DNA of 64,000 nucleotides from Neoceratodus forsteri (lineage: Eukaryota > Chordata > Ceratodontiformes > Ceratodontidae): assembly GCA_016271365.2 (NCBI GenBank), contig JADMNL010000028.1, positions 98,301,501 through 98,365,500 on the forward strand, written 5' to 3'. Of the stretch, positions 11,424-23,818 are shown one piece after another. Position numbers and translations under genes: made by a program. The first letter of the stretch is position 1, and every line of letters starts with the position of its first letter. The notes beneath the pieces were generated by a model that was not told the DNA's origin, did no database searches, and worked only from the letters and a program-made list of their open reading frames with translations.

Positions 11424-11785
11424 GAAGAAATCAGATGGTAGTGCTACTTAGGTCTGAGAAGACCAAATTAAAAGTGTCGGGCATCACCTTGGAGTCCTGG
11501 GTGATTTCCCCATTTACAGAGAGCATGGATGGGGCTGACTTGCTGGTCGTGTCCACTGAGGTCTCTTATATTTCCCCAAATGTTTCTGCCCTTTACATGA
11601 AGACACGCTTTTTGGTTACTGTGCGCCCTCCTGGCTAAATGACCTACCAGTCACTGTCCTGCCAGTACCCAAGTTGGGCCCTTTCAAATATCAACTCCAC
11701 TACACCTTACTGCACTGAGCAGATGTGATTGTCAATCATAGGAAATCTCACCCTGTTGCCTCTGTTGCCTAAGGCCGCCCTCTAT
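11424..11785. other. Unassigned sequence
   Basis: A 67-codon plus-strand frame (11435-11638) has no recognisable motif. No other feature is visible. Confidence 0.35.
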
Positions 11786-12092
11786 GGCCCTGTCCACACT
11801 TGCGGTCTTGTAGCGTTACCGGCAGTAGGTAGCGTTACAAGACCAGCAAACATGGATCACGTCCACACCATAGCATGGTAAAACCTTGCTAAGAACCGTG
11901 TTTAAAACCATGCTAAAACCCTGATCGGGCTGGGTTTTAGCACAGTTTCAGACTGACACTGTTACTGATTGGGAACTCAAAGGCAAGCAAAGTGTCGAGC
12001 TCAGAGTGGATGCGCCAACAACTGTGCTCAAACATGGAAATTGAACACGTTTCAAAAACTTTTTCAGTATGCAGGTCAGTGTGGACAGGGCC
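11786..12092. mobile_element. 307 bp MITE with GGCCCTGTCCACACT inverted ends
   Basis: The terminal inverted repeats are 15 bases and perfect: GGCCCTGTCCACACT at 11786-11800 and its complement at 12078-12092. TAT lies immediately outside both ends and may be a 3 bp (or TA) target duplication. Inside the left end, GGTCTTGTAGCGTTACC and GGTAGCGTTACAAGACC form an imperfect hairpin (11812-11851). No coding capacity is seen. The superfamily is uncertain. Confidence 0.75.
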
Positions 12093-12600
12093 TATTTTTC
12101 TGTACCCCTACCCCTACCCCTCCTCTATGCTACTGCAGCCCCACCGCCTATCTTCTTACCACTTGTTTAACATAGACCTGTATCCCGTCCACCATCCCCA
12201 TCCCCGTTCTCGTTTCTCCCCCTCCACTGTCCATGCCTCCCTAGACCAGTCCTCTCCCATGGCCCCTCCCACCTCCTGTCCTTTTTCCTGATCCACCCTG
12301 ACATTGCCCTCCCTGTTCCTTTTTCTCCCTCGCTCTCAAACAACAAGGCCATTGTTGGCTGCTCTAAGTTCACCTATTTTATATTTATTCCAAAATGTAT
12401 TTTATTGTCTACCCTTTAGTGGCTGGCAGAACATTGTACCTCTTGTTACTGTAACACTCAGGTGCTAATTTGTTGTATTATAGTGTATAATGTTATATTT
12501 TATTGTATTTCTCGTCGATGTGGAACCTCTGTAAAAGGGCCTCAGGCTCAAAGGTACTGTGATCCAAAAACAAATAAATAAATAAACATATCCTCATCTC
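12093..12600. other. C-rich segment followed by a LINE-like tail
   Basis: 12100-12300 is pyrimidine-rich with CCCCTACCCCTACCCC near its start. From 12370 the sequence is A/T rich, and it ends in AAACAAATAAATAAATAAAC (12565-12585), the sort of simple tail left by a LINE or SINE on the plus strand. A short CT run follows at 12598-12611. No family was assigned. Confidence 0.3.
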
Positions 12601-13998
12601 TCTCTCTCTTCCAGGGTGTACATATTTAGGTCCTTTAATCTCTTCCTGTAGTGCTTCTGATGCAGACCCTGCACCATTTTAGTTGCCTGCCTCTGGACTG
12701 CTTCCACTCTGTGTCTATATCCATCTGGAGATGTGGTCTCCAGAACTGGACACAGTACTCTAGGTGGGGTCTTACCAGTAATCTATACAGAGGCAACAGC
12801 ACCTCCCCTTTCTGCTTGTGATACCCATACCTATGCACCCCAGCATCCCACTAGCCTCCCAACTGCCTTGTTGGCCAACCCCTGGCCACCTTTAGTTCAT
12901 TCGATATGATCGCCCTAGATCTCTTTCCTGCTTGGTGGTCATCAGTACCACACCCTCCCCACATTTTGTACTCTGCCCCTAGGTATCTTCACCCCAAGTG
13001 CATTATTTTGTACTTTTTACATTGAACTCTGCTGCCATACCCTTGACCACTCTTTGAGTTTTCTCAGGTCACTGCTCATTCTTTCCATCCCCCAGAATGT
13101 CCACACTATTGCAGAGTTTGGTTTCATCTGCAAAGGGCAGACATTCCCTTCAGACCCTCTGCAATGTCACTTTTTTTTTTATACTCCCTCCTCCCTCCTT
13201 TTCGGAGACACTCCACGCTTTTTCAGCCCTCGCCACCTACCTGGTGATCGGTGTAGTCCGTCCCTATGGAGCCATGGTTATACCTTCAGGCGTGGTACGG
13301 GCGGGACTTTACACCCCAAGACATCTGTATTTCCTCAGAACGCTGTCTCCGGGCCTGGTACACAGACATTGAAGGTCGGGGCCTGGTGCTCCGTCTACTA
13401 GGGAGGCTCTTGCGTTTTTCCATTTCTCTCGGCATGCCATGTCCCCGACGTCCAAGGTGCTGAAGCGCCAATGTCTGGCACGTTGCCTCTGTTAAGCGTC
13501 CGGACTTGCTGTACCAGATCTCCACCTGGGGCCAGACAAGTGCCGGCTCTGGCACCCCACCCCGGAGAGGACAAGCAGTCCCTAGGATGCTCAAGTCCTC
13601 TCCTCCGCCGTCCCTCCAGCTCCCCGAGCTCGTTCCCGAACCCGGCCCGCTGGCATCGCAGCAGAAACTAACCGCTGTGCCAGTGGGCCAGCCTTGCAAT
13701 GTCACTTTTTAAAGACATTAAAGAGGACCAGACCCAGAATTGATCCCTGAGGCACCCCACTGGTCATCCTCCTTTCCTCTGAGTGAACTCCATTTACCAC
13801 TACCCTTTGCCACCTATCCTTAACCAATTTTATATCCAGTTTACCACATTTGGACCCGCTGCCTAGCTTGCTTGCTCACTAGTCTCCTATGTGAAATGGT
13901 GTTGAATGTCTTACTGAAATCTAGGTAGGCTGCGCCCATCGCTCCACCCTGATCTAGTTCCTTGGTCACCCAGTCAAAAAAGTCTATTCAATTCACCC
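12600..13998 (-). mobile_element. CR1 fragment (minus), interrupted by a SINE
   Basis: The plus strand reads as the reverse complement of CR1 RT and post-RT sequence: GTGGTCTCCAGAACTGGACA at 12733, AGGCACCCCACTGGTCATCC at 13750 and CCTTGGTCACCCAGTC at 13960. On the minus strand this gives [20 protein letters not shown] (12730-12790) and the KAFDTV-type RT region near 13920-13890. Both CR1 ends are missing. Removing 13176-13694 plus one copy of the 16-base duplication restores continuous CR1 text. Confidence 0.8.
13176..13694 (-). mobile_element. Full-length tRNA-derived SINE with 16 bp target-site duplication
   Basis: The minus strand starts near 13693 with CCCACTGGCACAGCGGTTAG, a pol III A-box context, and about 30 bases on has CCGGGTTCGGGAACG, which fits a B box. 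A GC-rich body follows, ending in an A-rich tail (the T run at 13171-13180 on the plus strand). The direct repeat TGCAATGTCACTTTTT is present on both sides (13160-13175 and 13695-13710), a perfect 16 bp target duplication as made by LINE-dependent retroposition. Reading frames across it are shadows of its GC-rich body. The tRNA of origin was not determined. Confidence 0.85.
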
Positions 13999-13999
13999 C

Positions 14000-14105
14000 T
14001 GAACCCTCAAGCAATGCAGCCTAGCATTCTGTTTACCTTGGCTGGTTCCTTCTTATACCTCATGGCCTGTTTAAGGTCACTGGCGATGGTTAGTGTTTAC
14101 TGTTC
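14000..14105 (-). mobile_element. Small out-of-order CR1 piece
   Basis: The minus strand reads approximately ASDLKQAMRY then NRMLGCIA, which matches the SDDLK...GMLGCI segment that lies C-terminal to the RT in CR1 (compare the copy at 28.6 kb). It sits 5' of RT sequence in the neighbouring CR1 fragment, which is the wrong order, so it is probably a separate copy. The evidence is short. Confidence 0.4.
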
Positions 14106-14109
14106 AGTC

Positions 14110-17100
14110 CCCAGGTTTCGTACTTTGGAGCACTTGCTCTCCCTCCCCAATAGGGGACACAAAGGATTTTGGATAGGATGTGTACTACTTCCCTTCAGAA
14201 CCTGTCAATCTTAGGACATGACCAGGCTATATGCTAAAAGTACCGACTACTGCCCTGCATTTGGGGCACAGGTTACATTTGGTATTGTCTGTTTTATGGG
14301 CCAGTGTGAGGAGTAACATGTCCTATGTAGGAAGTTAAACTGTACCTGGTGCAGTCTGTTGCTTATGGAGCACCTATTAATTCTCCCAGCCGCCTCTTCC
14401 CACTGAGCCTATGACCAGTGGGGTCACCCATGTCTCCTCCATTATTCTATTAGTGGTGTCCCTCTGGATCACATCCCAGCAGGAGTATTCCTTTAGGGAT
14501 GTATGAGGTGTTTGCATTGAATATAATTTCCTGCACAGGGATCATTGGAGGGATGTTTGTAGAGACCCTAGGTGTTTCTGCACTAGATGTCTGACTTGGA
14601 CGGTAGGTAGAGAAATCACTTGGGCTAAGACTGAAGTTTTGGGACATGATTGGAATGAGTGCATTCCCCCACTTTACCCAGGTCTCTACATCTCATTGGA
14701 GCACTACTTTCCTAGTGTTCTCTGGGGTGGGAGGGCTCCACATAGCCAGCAGCAGCCCAGCTTCTGAGGATAGTGTGTGTGTGTGTGTATGGGGGGACCT
14801 ATTTGTTTATGCATTGTAAGCCAGACTCGAACTGAGGATCTCCGAAGGGTTGGCCAACTTTTAATGAGTCCAGTGCTTAAGGCTGGGGAGAAGATCAGAG
14901 ATCATCCGACCTTCCAGTGCCCCTTTTCTCCAAGGTCACACATGCTGGAACCTCCGCGCCATGGTTCTGGGTGTCTTTTAAGAAGGACAGCTGGGCTGCT
15001 AAGTATTAATGGAAGACATTTGGAAGGCCTAGGCCTCTCTCTTACAGGCCTCTCAAGAATGGACTGTTTTACCTCAGCTACTTTCTCCTGGCGTAGAAAA
15101 GCAGGAGACAGCCCTTATTTGGCCTGAAAACTTTTGTGGAACATGAGCTGGTAGAACCTGGAACACATAGAGGTACTGCAGCAGTGTTTATTTATTTAAC
15201 ATTAGTTTGCGGATAAGTACCAAGGGTATAAATGCCCTTTTCAAGGGTGACTGGGATCATTCATACAATACATAAAAAGCGTGCAATATAAGGCACAGTT
15301 CAGCAGTGATGACCTCAACCCATTTGGGCAAGTGAAAGTGCTTTCCGGCAATCACAGTCCTGTTTCATGCATTTAAGGATGGGGTGTAGTTCAGTCCACC
15401 AAAGGTAGACCATTTCCTTGGGAGTAGCACCCCAGATATTTCAGGCATGCCTCTACCAGGACAGTCATGCTTTCACCTACAATGGGTTGGCCTTTCCCCA
15501 TCTGGAAGCTATTTACACTTGCCCAGTTGGATTTATGTCCCGGAAGAGTAGGCCATATACTTTGGATATATGTAACAAGGTAGGGACAGCCTCATCTGGG
15601 TTGGACAAGTAGAGCTGCACGTCATCTGCAAAAAGAGATATCTTGTGATGATCTGAGCCAGTCTGGAGATGATAAATATCCTTGTTTTGATGGATGGCTA
15701 CTGGCAATGGTTCAATTGTTAGTTTATAGAGAAGTGGGATAGTGGGCATCCCTAACTTGTGTCCCGTATCAGTTGGAAGGGAGGCGATGGCCACTGGTGA
15801 AGACCCTGCCATTGAGTGGCTCATACAGGGCCCGCACTCAGGAGATTATTTGAGGGCCTATGCCATATTTTTCAAGGGTGGAAAACATAAAGAGCCACTT
15901 GAGCTGGTCAAAGGCCTCCTTGGTATCTACAGACAGGAAACCAAATCAAGCATCCTGCCCCACCCATCAGCCATTCGCATTCAATAAGCAACGGATGTTT
16001 TCCTCACCTCCTGCATTTGCAAACCACCACTGGTTCAGATGGACCAGCGGAGTAGCACCCACAACTGCCCCACAGTGAGCTTCACACAATTTTTTAGTTT
16101 GTGTTGAACAGAGAGCTGGGGCAGTAAGAGCTGCACATTGTGGAGCATTTGCCGGTTTCGCATTACTATGATGTGGTTAAGTATTGGACAGGAGACAGGG
16201 AGCCTCTTTCCAAGGCCTCTGCTCTCATGGTTTCCAGTCAGTTCCATAACTCCTCCCAGAAAGTTCTGTAGAACTCCTCTTGGAGTCTATCTAGATCAGG
16301 TGGTTTATCGGAGGTTAGGGAGCATATAACTTATTGAAGCTCTACTGTAGTGACATCTGCTTCCAATCCTCAGCCATCTTCCTCTGTAGCCTGTGAAAGG
16401 TCGACTGTGTTTAAAAAGGTGCTGGGTTCTGGAGTCTGTCCTGTGATCTCAATGGTATAGAGAGATTCAAAGAATTATTTCAGTAAGTTAACCAGTTTCA
16501 GTCTGGTTGGTGGCTGAAGCCTGTTATGGTCTACTAGCTGGGTTATAGTTTTATCCACCTCCTCATTTTAAGTTGCCAAACCAACCATCTGCTCCCTTTG
16601 TCCCCTCAAAGTAGGCCATGGCCTGGCACAGGAGCATATCCTTTCTAGCCTGACCATGGTCAGCTGCTCAGTTAACCTTTTCTAGCCTCATGGTTTGCAG
16701 AGGTTCTGCTGATGCTGTTTGCATATACTCTGGTTTGCCACTCTTTCTTTTAGGGCCTCCTCCATCGAGTTTCTTCTTTATTTTTATGAGAAGCAAAGGT
16801 GATAAACACCGTTGCACACACGCTTCAATGTCTCCCAATAGGTTGCCTCACAGAAGACCCCTTTTGTTATGGATGAGAAAATCAGTGATTGCTGCTCTTG
16901 TTTTGGATTGAAATGCTGGATCCCAGTGGCGGAGCTAGAGGAGGGCTGGGGGCAGTCGCCTCCTGGCTGCCCCAGTGTGAGAGTGGTGCCCACACCATCT
17001 TTATTCACTGTTTAGTGCCCATTGTGGAGCCCATGATTGACTGAATGACCTCCTCAGCTCCCACACACTACCAAACCTGGCTCAGCCACTGCTGGATCCA

Positions 17101-17842
17101 TTAGAATCCTTAGGTGCAGTCTCCACTGTATGGGGAGGGGTCCTCACCCCCACTCAGGGTCACCAGCAAAGAGGTATGGTTCGAGTGCAGAATCAGACTA
17201 TAGTAGATCTTGAGGACTCTGGAGAGGAGGTCAGCCAACAACAGTACCATGTCTCTTCTTGTGTAGACCAAGTGAACGTGGAATTGAAGGAGAATTCCCT
17301 GGCATCTGGGTGCATGAACCTCTATGCCTCATGCAAGGCATGCTATGCTGTCATCTGCCGCGGTGCTGTGGTGCACCTAGCTGGTGTCTGTGCCAAGGGG
17401 CGAGCTGTCCATAATGTGGTCCTACATATTGTTAAAGTTGCTTGCCCCAGTACAAAAGTGAGAAAAATTCTGACATGGTGACAGACAGCCTATGATAGAA
17501 TTCTGGGCTGTCATGATGGGGCCTCACAGAGAGGCAACAGTAAGGGTCTCATCCCTACTTTGACTACCAAAATGAAATAGCAACCCCGCTTAATCCGCTT
17601 GCTGCCTCGTATAATTGCTTGTGTTCTGGCTAAGCCAAATGAAAACTCCTCTCACCTTTGAGGTGAAGCATGCTGCTCTCAAATGCCCCCCCCCATGCTT
17701 TTCTCAGTTTCGTATTCCTCCCCATCATGTAAATCTCCTGCAAGATTACAATGTCCCCTTTCAATTTTTTTATTTGACTCCATGCTTTTCTTTTTAACCC
17801 ATTTACATTCCAGCACAAGATATTCAGATTGTCCATCATGTT
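14110..17842 (-). pseudogene. L1-type LINE ORF2 (minus), nearly full length but decayed
   Basis: ORF2 appears to start at 17839 with MMDNLNILCWNVNGLKRKAW, the L1 endonuclease N-terminus, followed by GDIVILQE with the catalytic glutamate region. The RT lies at about 16300-15500: GMPTIPLLYKLTIEPLPVAI (15740-15680) corresponds to the RQGCPLSPLLFALAIEPLA block, and ISLFADDVQLYL (15641-15606) keeps the catalytic FADD. The C-terminal region near 14370-14280 reads QVQFNFLHRTCY, the usual LHRTY context. The span of about 3.7 kb matches a complete L1 ORF2 of roughly 1200-1270 codons. Stops and frame changes are frequent, so it is dead. A hAT MITE (16924-17091) interrupts the endonuclease part. Confidence 0.85.
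16924..17091. mobile_element. 168 bp hAT-type MITE with perfect 8 bp duplication
   Basis: The left end is CAGTGGCGGAGCTAG and the right end, reversed, is CAGTGGCTGAGCCAGG, imperfect inverted repeats starting CAGTGGC. CTGGATCC is present exactly on both sides (16916-16923 and 17092-17099), the 8 bp target duplication expected for hAT transposases. There is no coding capacity, so it must have been moved by an autonomous hAT element. It lies inside the L1 ORF2 and is therefore younger than that copy. Confidence 0.92.
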
Positions 17843-19040
17843 AAAGGTGGGGCAAAATATCTTTATAATCGGTTGATCCTAAGCATGTACAGGTAAGCAC
17901 CCTGACCCCTGGTGACCTCCACCCACGCTACAGACATAACTGGTTCCAATAAATATTTTTAGTTTCTGTTTACAGCAAAATACAACCTGTAAAGAATCTC
18001 AGGATGAGAGACACTCTCTCCAAACCACACAAACCCATTCTAAAGGAGGGCTTGCCCAAGGTTCAATGTGGGAATAGTTCCTTCCACAGCCTCTACTTAA
18101 ACTCCCTCCCTTTCTAACACACCCCTCCTTGCTTAGGGAGTGTTTCTTCTGAGCTTCCCTTTGTGGCTTGTGCTGCTGTGCTTTTCTGTGCTCCTGCTGC
18201 CTGCTATTGTCTCCCTGTTGCTCCCTCTTGTCGCCTCCCTTCCCTCCCGCTGTACAGGGGTGGGTCTGTGTCTCCCATTGTCCTGCATTCTGTTCTGTCT
18301 CCTCAGCCGCTCCTGCCCTTTTCATTGCATCCATGTTGTCATGAGGTTTCCTGTTCTTTTCCCCATTTTTACAGCTGCAGTATGTGGCGATGCAGACGCT
18401 TTGCATGTACAAAGGAGTGATGTCATGTTTTCTGTCCGTGGAACTGATTGAAGGTGTAACTAGTCTCCTCCGCCTTACCCTCCTCCAAGAAATGTTTTCT
18501 GCCCTCAAATAAATATACTTTCATGTTAGTCAATGGTTGCAGGGTACTATTTTCTTTCTTAAATGGGCGGTACAAGAACTGGAACCTGAGTAGTGGGAGG
18601 CAGCATTCATTTTTGGGGGAGTAAGATCCACTCCCACCTCCACCTGAGAAGCCCTTAAAAAGCCACCCCACCTTTTTTGTCATTTATGTGGAGGGGCATG
18701 AGGTGGATATCATGTTGGAACAAGATACACTAGTTTGGGACCTGAGTAAGCAACAGAACAAGTCTGTGGAGTGATTGAGTTGTGGAGTCCCTGCATTTTA
18801 TTAAGGACTAGGAGAACAGAAGATACTTAATGTCTTCAAATTGCCTTAAAACCCTTGGAACAAATGTTCATCAGAGCCACCTGGGGACTCAGAAAGAACA
18901 GTAATTAAGGACTGCCTGGAAATATAGCTCCCAAGGAAAACTTTAGACACAGGTTCTGATTTGAGTTGAAAAAGCTACAGGTTTTTCTTAAACATTTATA
19001 TACTAAAACATAAAGTTCAGCTTTTTTGGATTAACAGTGT
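17843..19040. other. Region upstream of the L1 ORF2; unassigned
   Basis: 17999-18508 (minus) holds a 169-codon frame rich in Gln, Arg, Lys and Glu. It lies where L1 ORF1 or the inter-ORF spacer would be, but I could not recognise an ORF1 domain in it, so I leave it unassigned. 18600-19040 shows nothing I recognise. Confidence 0.35.
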
Positions 19041-19041
19041 T

Positions 19042-19043
<2 letters not shown>

Positions 19044-19087
<44 letters not shown>
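19044..19087. repeat. (TA)n microsatellite
   Basis: An uninterrupted alternating TA run of about 44 bases. Confidence 0.95.
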
Positions 19088-19090
<3 letters not shown>

Positions 19091-21225
19091 AGTAGTTTCA
19101 AAACTTTGAAAGCATTGGTGTTAGTAATGCATTTAGAAATACATTTTAATTGTATTTACAGTTAAACATCCAGTTTCATGTGAGGGCACATCTTTGGGGA
19201 GGGGTTCAAATTATTTTAATAATGGGCACGGTACTTGGTAAAATAGTCCTTGATAAAGTGTATTTTTCTTTTAAGTTTGAGAAGTATGTCATATATAAGT
19301 GTAGCAGTGTTGTAATTGAGTTTATATGTGGCAAGTAGGTAGGGATAGTGTTTTGAATTTGGCAGTAGGACAGATTAGTTAGGATAAATATATGCTGTCT
19401 TCTGAATAAGAAAAACTGTAAGAGATACATTTTGCAAAACAGTGATCCCAGTGTTTCGCTTCTGCCTAGGCTGTGAGAGGATTTTTTTCTAATTTTCCTT
19501 CTTTCTCTGGGTGTTTTATGACCTCTGGGGCTGCCATTCAGGTTTGTTTTATTGCATCTTGTCCTGGATAGTCTTCCCAGAGTGCCCTTTGGTTTGATGT
19601 CTAATACCCCCTACAGCAGGCCAGTGTTTTGTTGAAATGCAATGTGTTTCGGCCTGTGTGTGGTTACTGAGTTTTGCTTCTCTGTTTTAGAATAAATTGA
19701 AGCGTGTCTTTTTATTTGATAAATGTTTGTAAAAGTGTAAATCATATTTGGTAGTGCATCAGTAGTTACTTAACTGTTTTTTGTAGATTTGACTCCTGAT
19801 CTTTTCATGACAGGCAGTTAATATTCCTGAATAGACTTTGCTTTTGAAGCTCCTATAAAGTGATGTTTTTATGTCACTGTATAGTTCCTCACTTTATAGG
19901 CGATTCAATGGTAAAGCCTTTTCTTGCAGGAATGTTTACTGCCCATCATAAACAGAAATCAGAAGTAAAATCTACTAAACACAGTTACAAGTTAGCTTCA
20001 AAACCAAACCTGTTTGTGCATGGAAAGATGTTGCAGAAAGGAAGACATGCAATTATTTCAAGTCTACCAGTTAAGCAACTATTTTTAACCAGCCGTGGCT
20101 CAGCTTACATTCCTATCCTGATCACTCATTTTCACAAATAAATTCCAAGAGATGTAAAGTCCCTCCTGTTGGGTATATGGTGTTATTCACACCCATCCTT
20201 CAATCCTCCGCCCCCACCACCTTGCTTTGTATCTTACATCAGATGTAGCATTTCAGTACAGCAAGAGGTGACAATGTATATTTTTTCTGGACTTGCAGTG
20301 TTAATTGAGCCATCCCCAATCTGTATCCTTTCAAGAACTACTTTATGTGGTGTGCATACCAGCTTAGTTGTTTCACTCTTATTTACAGCTTTACACCTTT
20401 ATCAGTTTTAAATTGTAATTTTTACCCTTTGAATAACAAGGTTCAATACCTATAACTTCTCAGTTTCTTTATTATGATCTCATTGATTTCGAAGACCACC
20501 TTGTAAACGAGGTGCTAAACACAACTTGGTTTTCCTTGTCTTTTTTTTTGTGTATAGTTTTATAAAGCTTTGTAAACTATAGAAACAAGGGTGCAAAGCA
20601 CATATCTTACAAGTAATGACATATAAAACACATCATATGCACAGTAAAACCAATGAAAATATATACTGATTCCTCCCAGTTCCTGGAAAATAAATCATTT
20701 CTTCAATGTGGACTGTCAGGCATTCAAGTTGTTCTCAGATTAAATGTTACTTTTATAAATACAGATTTAATAAGGGTATCTTGTAAAGTACTGGTTCGTT
20801 TAAATGTTAATTGTGGTAATGCTGATATCACATTATTCAGACTTGGTTCAGTATCTGAAATTCCCATTTTGTTTTTATGATCCACGTTATTTTATGATGC
20901 ATGCATTTTATGAAAATCCTAGGGCCTATCTTACTGTTGTGCACAGATACTAAGCACTCCAACTGTGACTAAAAATGACAAATGTAAAAATAAATAAATT
21001 AAAATTAATATTCATGTAGTCTACTAGGACAGTAGATTGGTACAGGACCTGTAAAACAACTTGTAATGTACTGAAAGTAAACTCAAAAATAGTTTTAAGT
21101 TCTTTTCACATCCAGTCACAAAGTGGTATGAGAAAATACAAAGACGGAAACCCTGAGCCCTGATATCTGAATAAATAGGGAATGCACATTTCATGAAGCA
21201 TAGTAAAAAGATGCAACACAAAAAT
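19088..21225. other. A/T-rich, low-repeat stretch without recognised genes
   Basis: This is one of the few stretches without obvious transposon motifs. Frames of 60-93 codons (for example 19860-20141, plus) have no conserved motif and no clear splice-site context. It may be unique host intronic or intergenic sequence, but nothing here proves a gene. Confidence 0.4.
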
Positions 21226-21227
21226 CA

Positions 21228-22150
21228 TAGAAACATAGAAGCTTAGACTTTGACAGCAGATGAGGACCGCTGGCCCACTTAGTCTGCCCATTTCCCTACC
21301 TACTGGATAAGCTGCAGATACTAGTTAACCAACAGCCTACTTCTTCCTACCCCACAAGAATTGCCTTATGTTTGTCCCATGCATTCTTGAATGCCCCACT
21401 ATTTTTGACCCCACAACCTCCTCACGAAGGCCGTTCCATGCATCCACCACCTCTCTGTGAAAAAATACTCTCACATTACCCCGAGCCATTCCTCTATCTT
21501 CAAATTGTGTCCGCTTTGTTCTTGCACATCTCTTTTTCTGAAAGATGCCACCTTGGACTTTGTTGATTCCTTGAGGTACTTAGAAGTTTCTATCATGTCT
21601 CCCTCCTCCTCCTTTCCTCAAGAGTATACATACTAAGCTCCTTTAGTCTCTCCTCCTATGGCTTCTGTTGCAGACCCTGCACTATTTTAGTTGCCCTCCT
21701 CTGGACTGCCTCCATTCTGTCTATGTCCTTGCAGAGATAGGGTCTCCAGAACTGGATGCAGTACTCCAGATGAGGTCTCACAAACTATCTGTACAGAGGG
21801 ATAACAACTTCCTGTTTTCTACTGTTGATGCCTCTCCCTATACATCCCAGTATACCCTAGCCATCCTTTCTGCCTTCTCACATTGCTTGCTAACCTTAGG
21901 TCATCTGATATGATTACCCCAGGTCCCTTTCCATTTTGTTGTTGTTACTACCCTCCCCCATTGTGTACTCTTCCCTGGGTTTTTGTTTCCAGGTGCATTA
22001 CTTGCACTTCTTTGCATTGAATCCAAGCTGCCATACATCTGACCATTCCTCCAACCTTGCCAGGTCCCTTCTCATCCTTTCCACCTTCCCTGTAGATCAA
22101 CCCTGTTGCAGATCTTTGTGTCTGTAAAGGCATACTTTTCCTTCCAGTCC
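21228..22150 (-). mobile_element. CR1 3' fragment (minus)
   Basis: The plus strand opens with CATAGAAACATAGAAGCTTA, the reverse of the CR1 3' tail, and continues with the complement of the WNSLPEE and RT-C regions (for example GGGTCTCCAGAACTGGATGC at 21738). The 5' edge lies just after the RT catalytic site: the minus strand near 22100-21990 reads QCKEVQVMHLETK, equivalent to the KCKVMHLG motif. The element is 5' truncated at about 22150. Confidence 0.85.
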
Positions 22151-23780
22151 TCGGCAACCATCATGACAATAAGTTGAGGCATCTTTGCATGGTATGGTCA
22201 ACCTCACTTCACAGATGCAGTCCCTATTCTCTACAGTAAGATGGAATGTCTTGGTGTAATGAGTATGGAATACTAATTTTCTGATTGATATCATGAGTGT
22301 CACTGTTTGTTCTATGCAAAATCTCCCCCAAAAAAAAATGATAATATAGAAATATTCTACAGGACATATGCATTTTCATATATTAAATAGCAGTAGCCTA
22401 ATATCTGAAATTGGACTGATCCAAACTCTGTAATTCCTAGGTACAAGTCTGTGTATAACAGAAACTGGAATAAGTGTTTCTATGTAAAATAGGAGCACCT
22501 GTGTGTTATCTGGGGAAAATGTATGTATTATCCTAAATATTTTTTTGTTTTAATTGTGTATAGAGGAAAGTGTCACAGTCCTGATGTCAGTCACAAAAGT
22601 AGCAATCAGTAGTCCATAGATAAAATGTTGCATCTTAATGTACAGAATAGGGACTGCATCTGCAGAACAGGGGTTAGCCATGCCATGCAAGTATAGGCCA
22701 ACTGAGTCATGATGTTTAGTTTGATTGGCCTCAATATGAATAATGAAATGTGCATTCCTAATTGATTCTGATGGGGGTTCCAGGGTTCTGAATCTGTCTG
22801 TTTCTATCGCTATGAGTATATGATTATTACACAAAACCTTTATCGCATGCCATTCCTTCCATTAAAATTCGACACCTCCATATCTTTTCCTAATAATGTC
22901 TGCCTCCTTAGAACAGAAATAAAACAACTTCTACTAGTTAAAAAGCATTGTGTTGTTTCTTCATGTATTATTCACAATTCAGCACAATCTCACTAACTTC
23001 ATTATGCAGCCGTGGTGGATCTGACCGATTTTTGTTCTTTTGGCTTTCTTCAGCTCACCTTCGTGCGTCTGCGACCCTGTAAGCTTGTAGTGAGTGCCCC
23101 TTCCCGCTTTCCTCTACCTTTGACCACTGCATTTCGCAGAGCTGAAATGACCGCTACTGCTCTGGTAACCCTGTAGCACCATGTAGTGCATGCACGGCTT
23201 GCTGCCAATTCTCCATTCACCGTTTCATTCAGTGCATTTATATGCAGTTATTCTAACGCAAACTAAAAATTCTTGGATGTTTTGGGTGTATCCCAGTAAC
23301 AAAGGCTGCATATAAACGCACGGTTTACCAGAAAACCAATGTTAGCCAGTGAACGGTTTTCGGATAAACTTTCCTGCAACATCGCATTTGCTGGCTAACT
23401 ACTGTAGGTGCATATAAACATGCTGAGTGCTTCCACCAGTCGCACTTCATATTCCGTCTCTTGTTCAGACCCTTGCTTTGCCTTCCTCACAATGCCATAG
23501 CTCCTTCTCTTGCTTCAGCCCCTCATTATACATGCCTAGCATCTGTAGTCCTGCTCTGTCTACTCCCTACCTAGCTGAAGAACATCTCGACCACGCTCCC
23601 ATCAACTCCTTTCCCGTCAGTTCTTCTCTTCTTTCATTGCCTCGGCCTCAACCATGCTTTGGATCTACAGTGCTTCTTCCACATTTGACTTTCTCGTCTC
23701 ACTTTTCAGCAGCTCACAACGACTCCCATTAGCTGAGTTCTACCTCAGCCACAACAGTCTTACTTCTTAGGGTACAGGTA
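22150..23780. other. Unassigned sequence
   Basis: No gene is visible. In 23220-23430, GCATATAAACGCACGG and GCATATAAACATGCTG, together with TTATATGCAG, form loose direct and inverted repeats that could be an old DNA element. 23427-23732 is pyrimidine-rich, like the interior of the short Ngaro-type element at 50-52 kb. Confidence 0.35.
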
Positions 23781-23783
23781 TGC

Positions 23784-23818
23784 ATGTGTGTGTATGTGTG
23801 TGTGTGTGTGTGTGTGTG
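23784..23818. repeat. (TG)n microsatellite
   Basis: A TGTGTG run with one TA interruption. Confidence 0.9.

Noticed and set aside
13286..13705. 139-codon minus-strand frame
   Set aside because: It spans the GC-rich SINE body and one target duplication, so it is a shadow of the SINE.
17999..18508. 169-codon Gln/Lys/Arg-rich minus-strand frame as L1 ORF1 or a host gene
   Set aside because: No ORF1 RRM or coiled-coil motif was recognised and no host homology could be argued. Left as unassigned.
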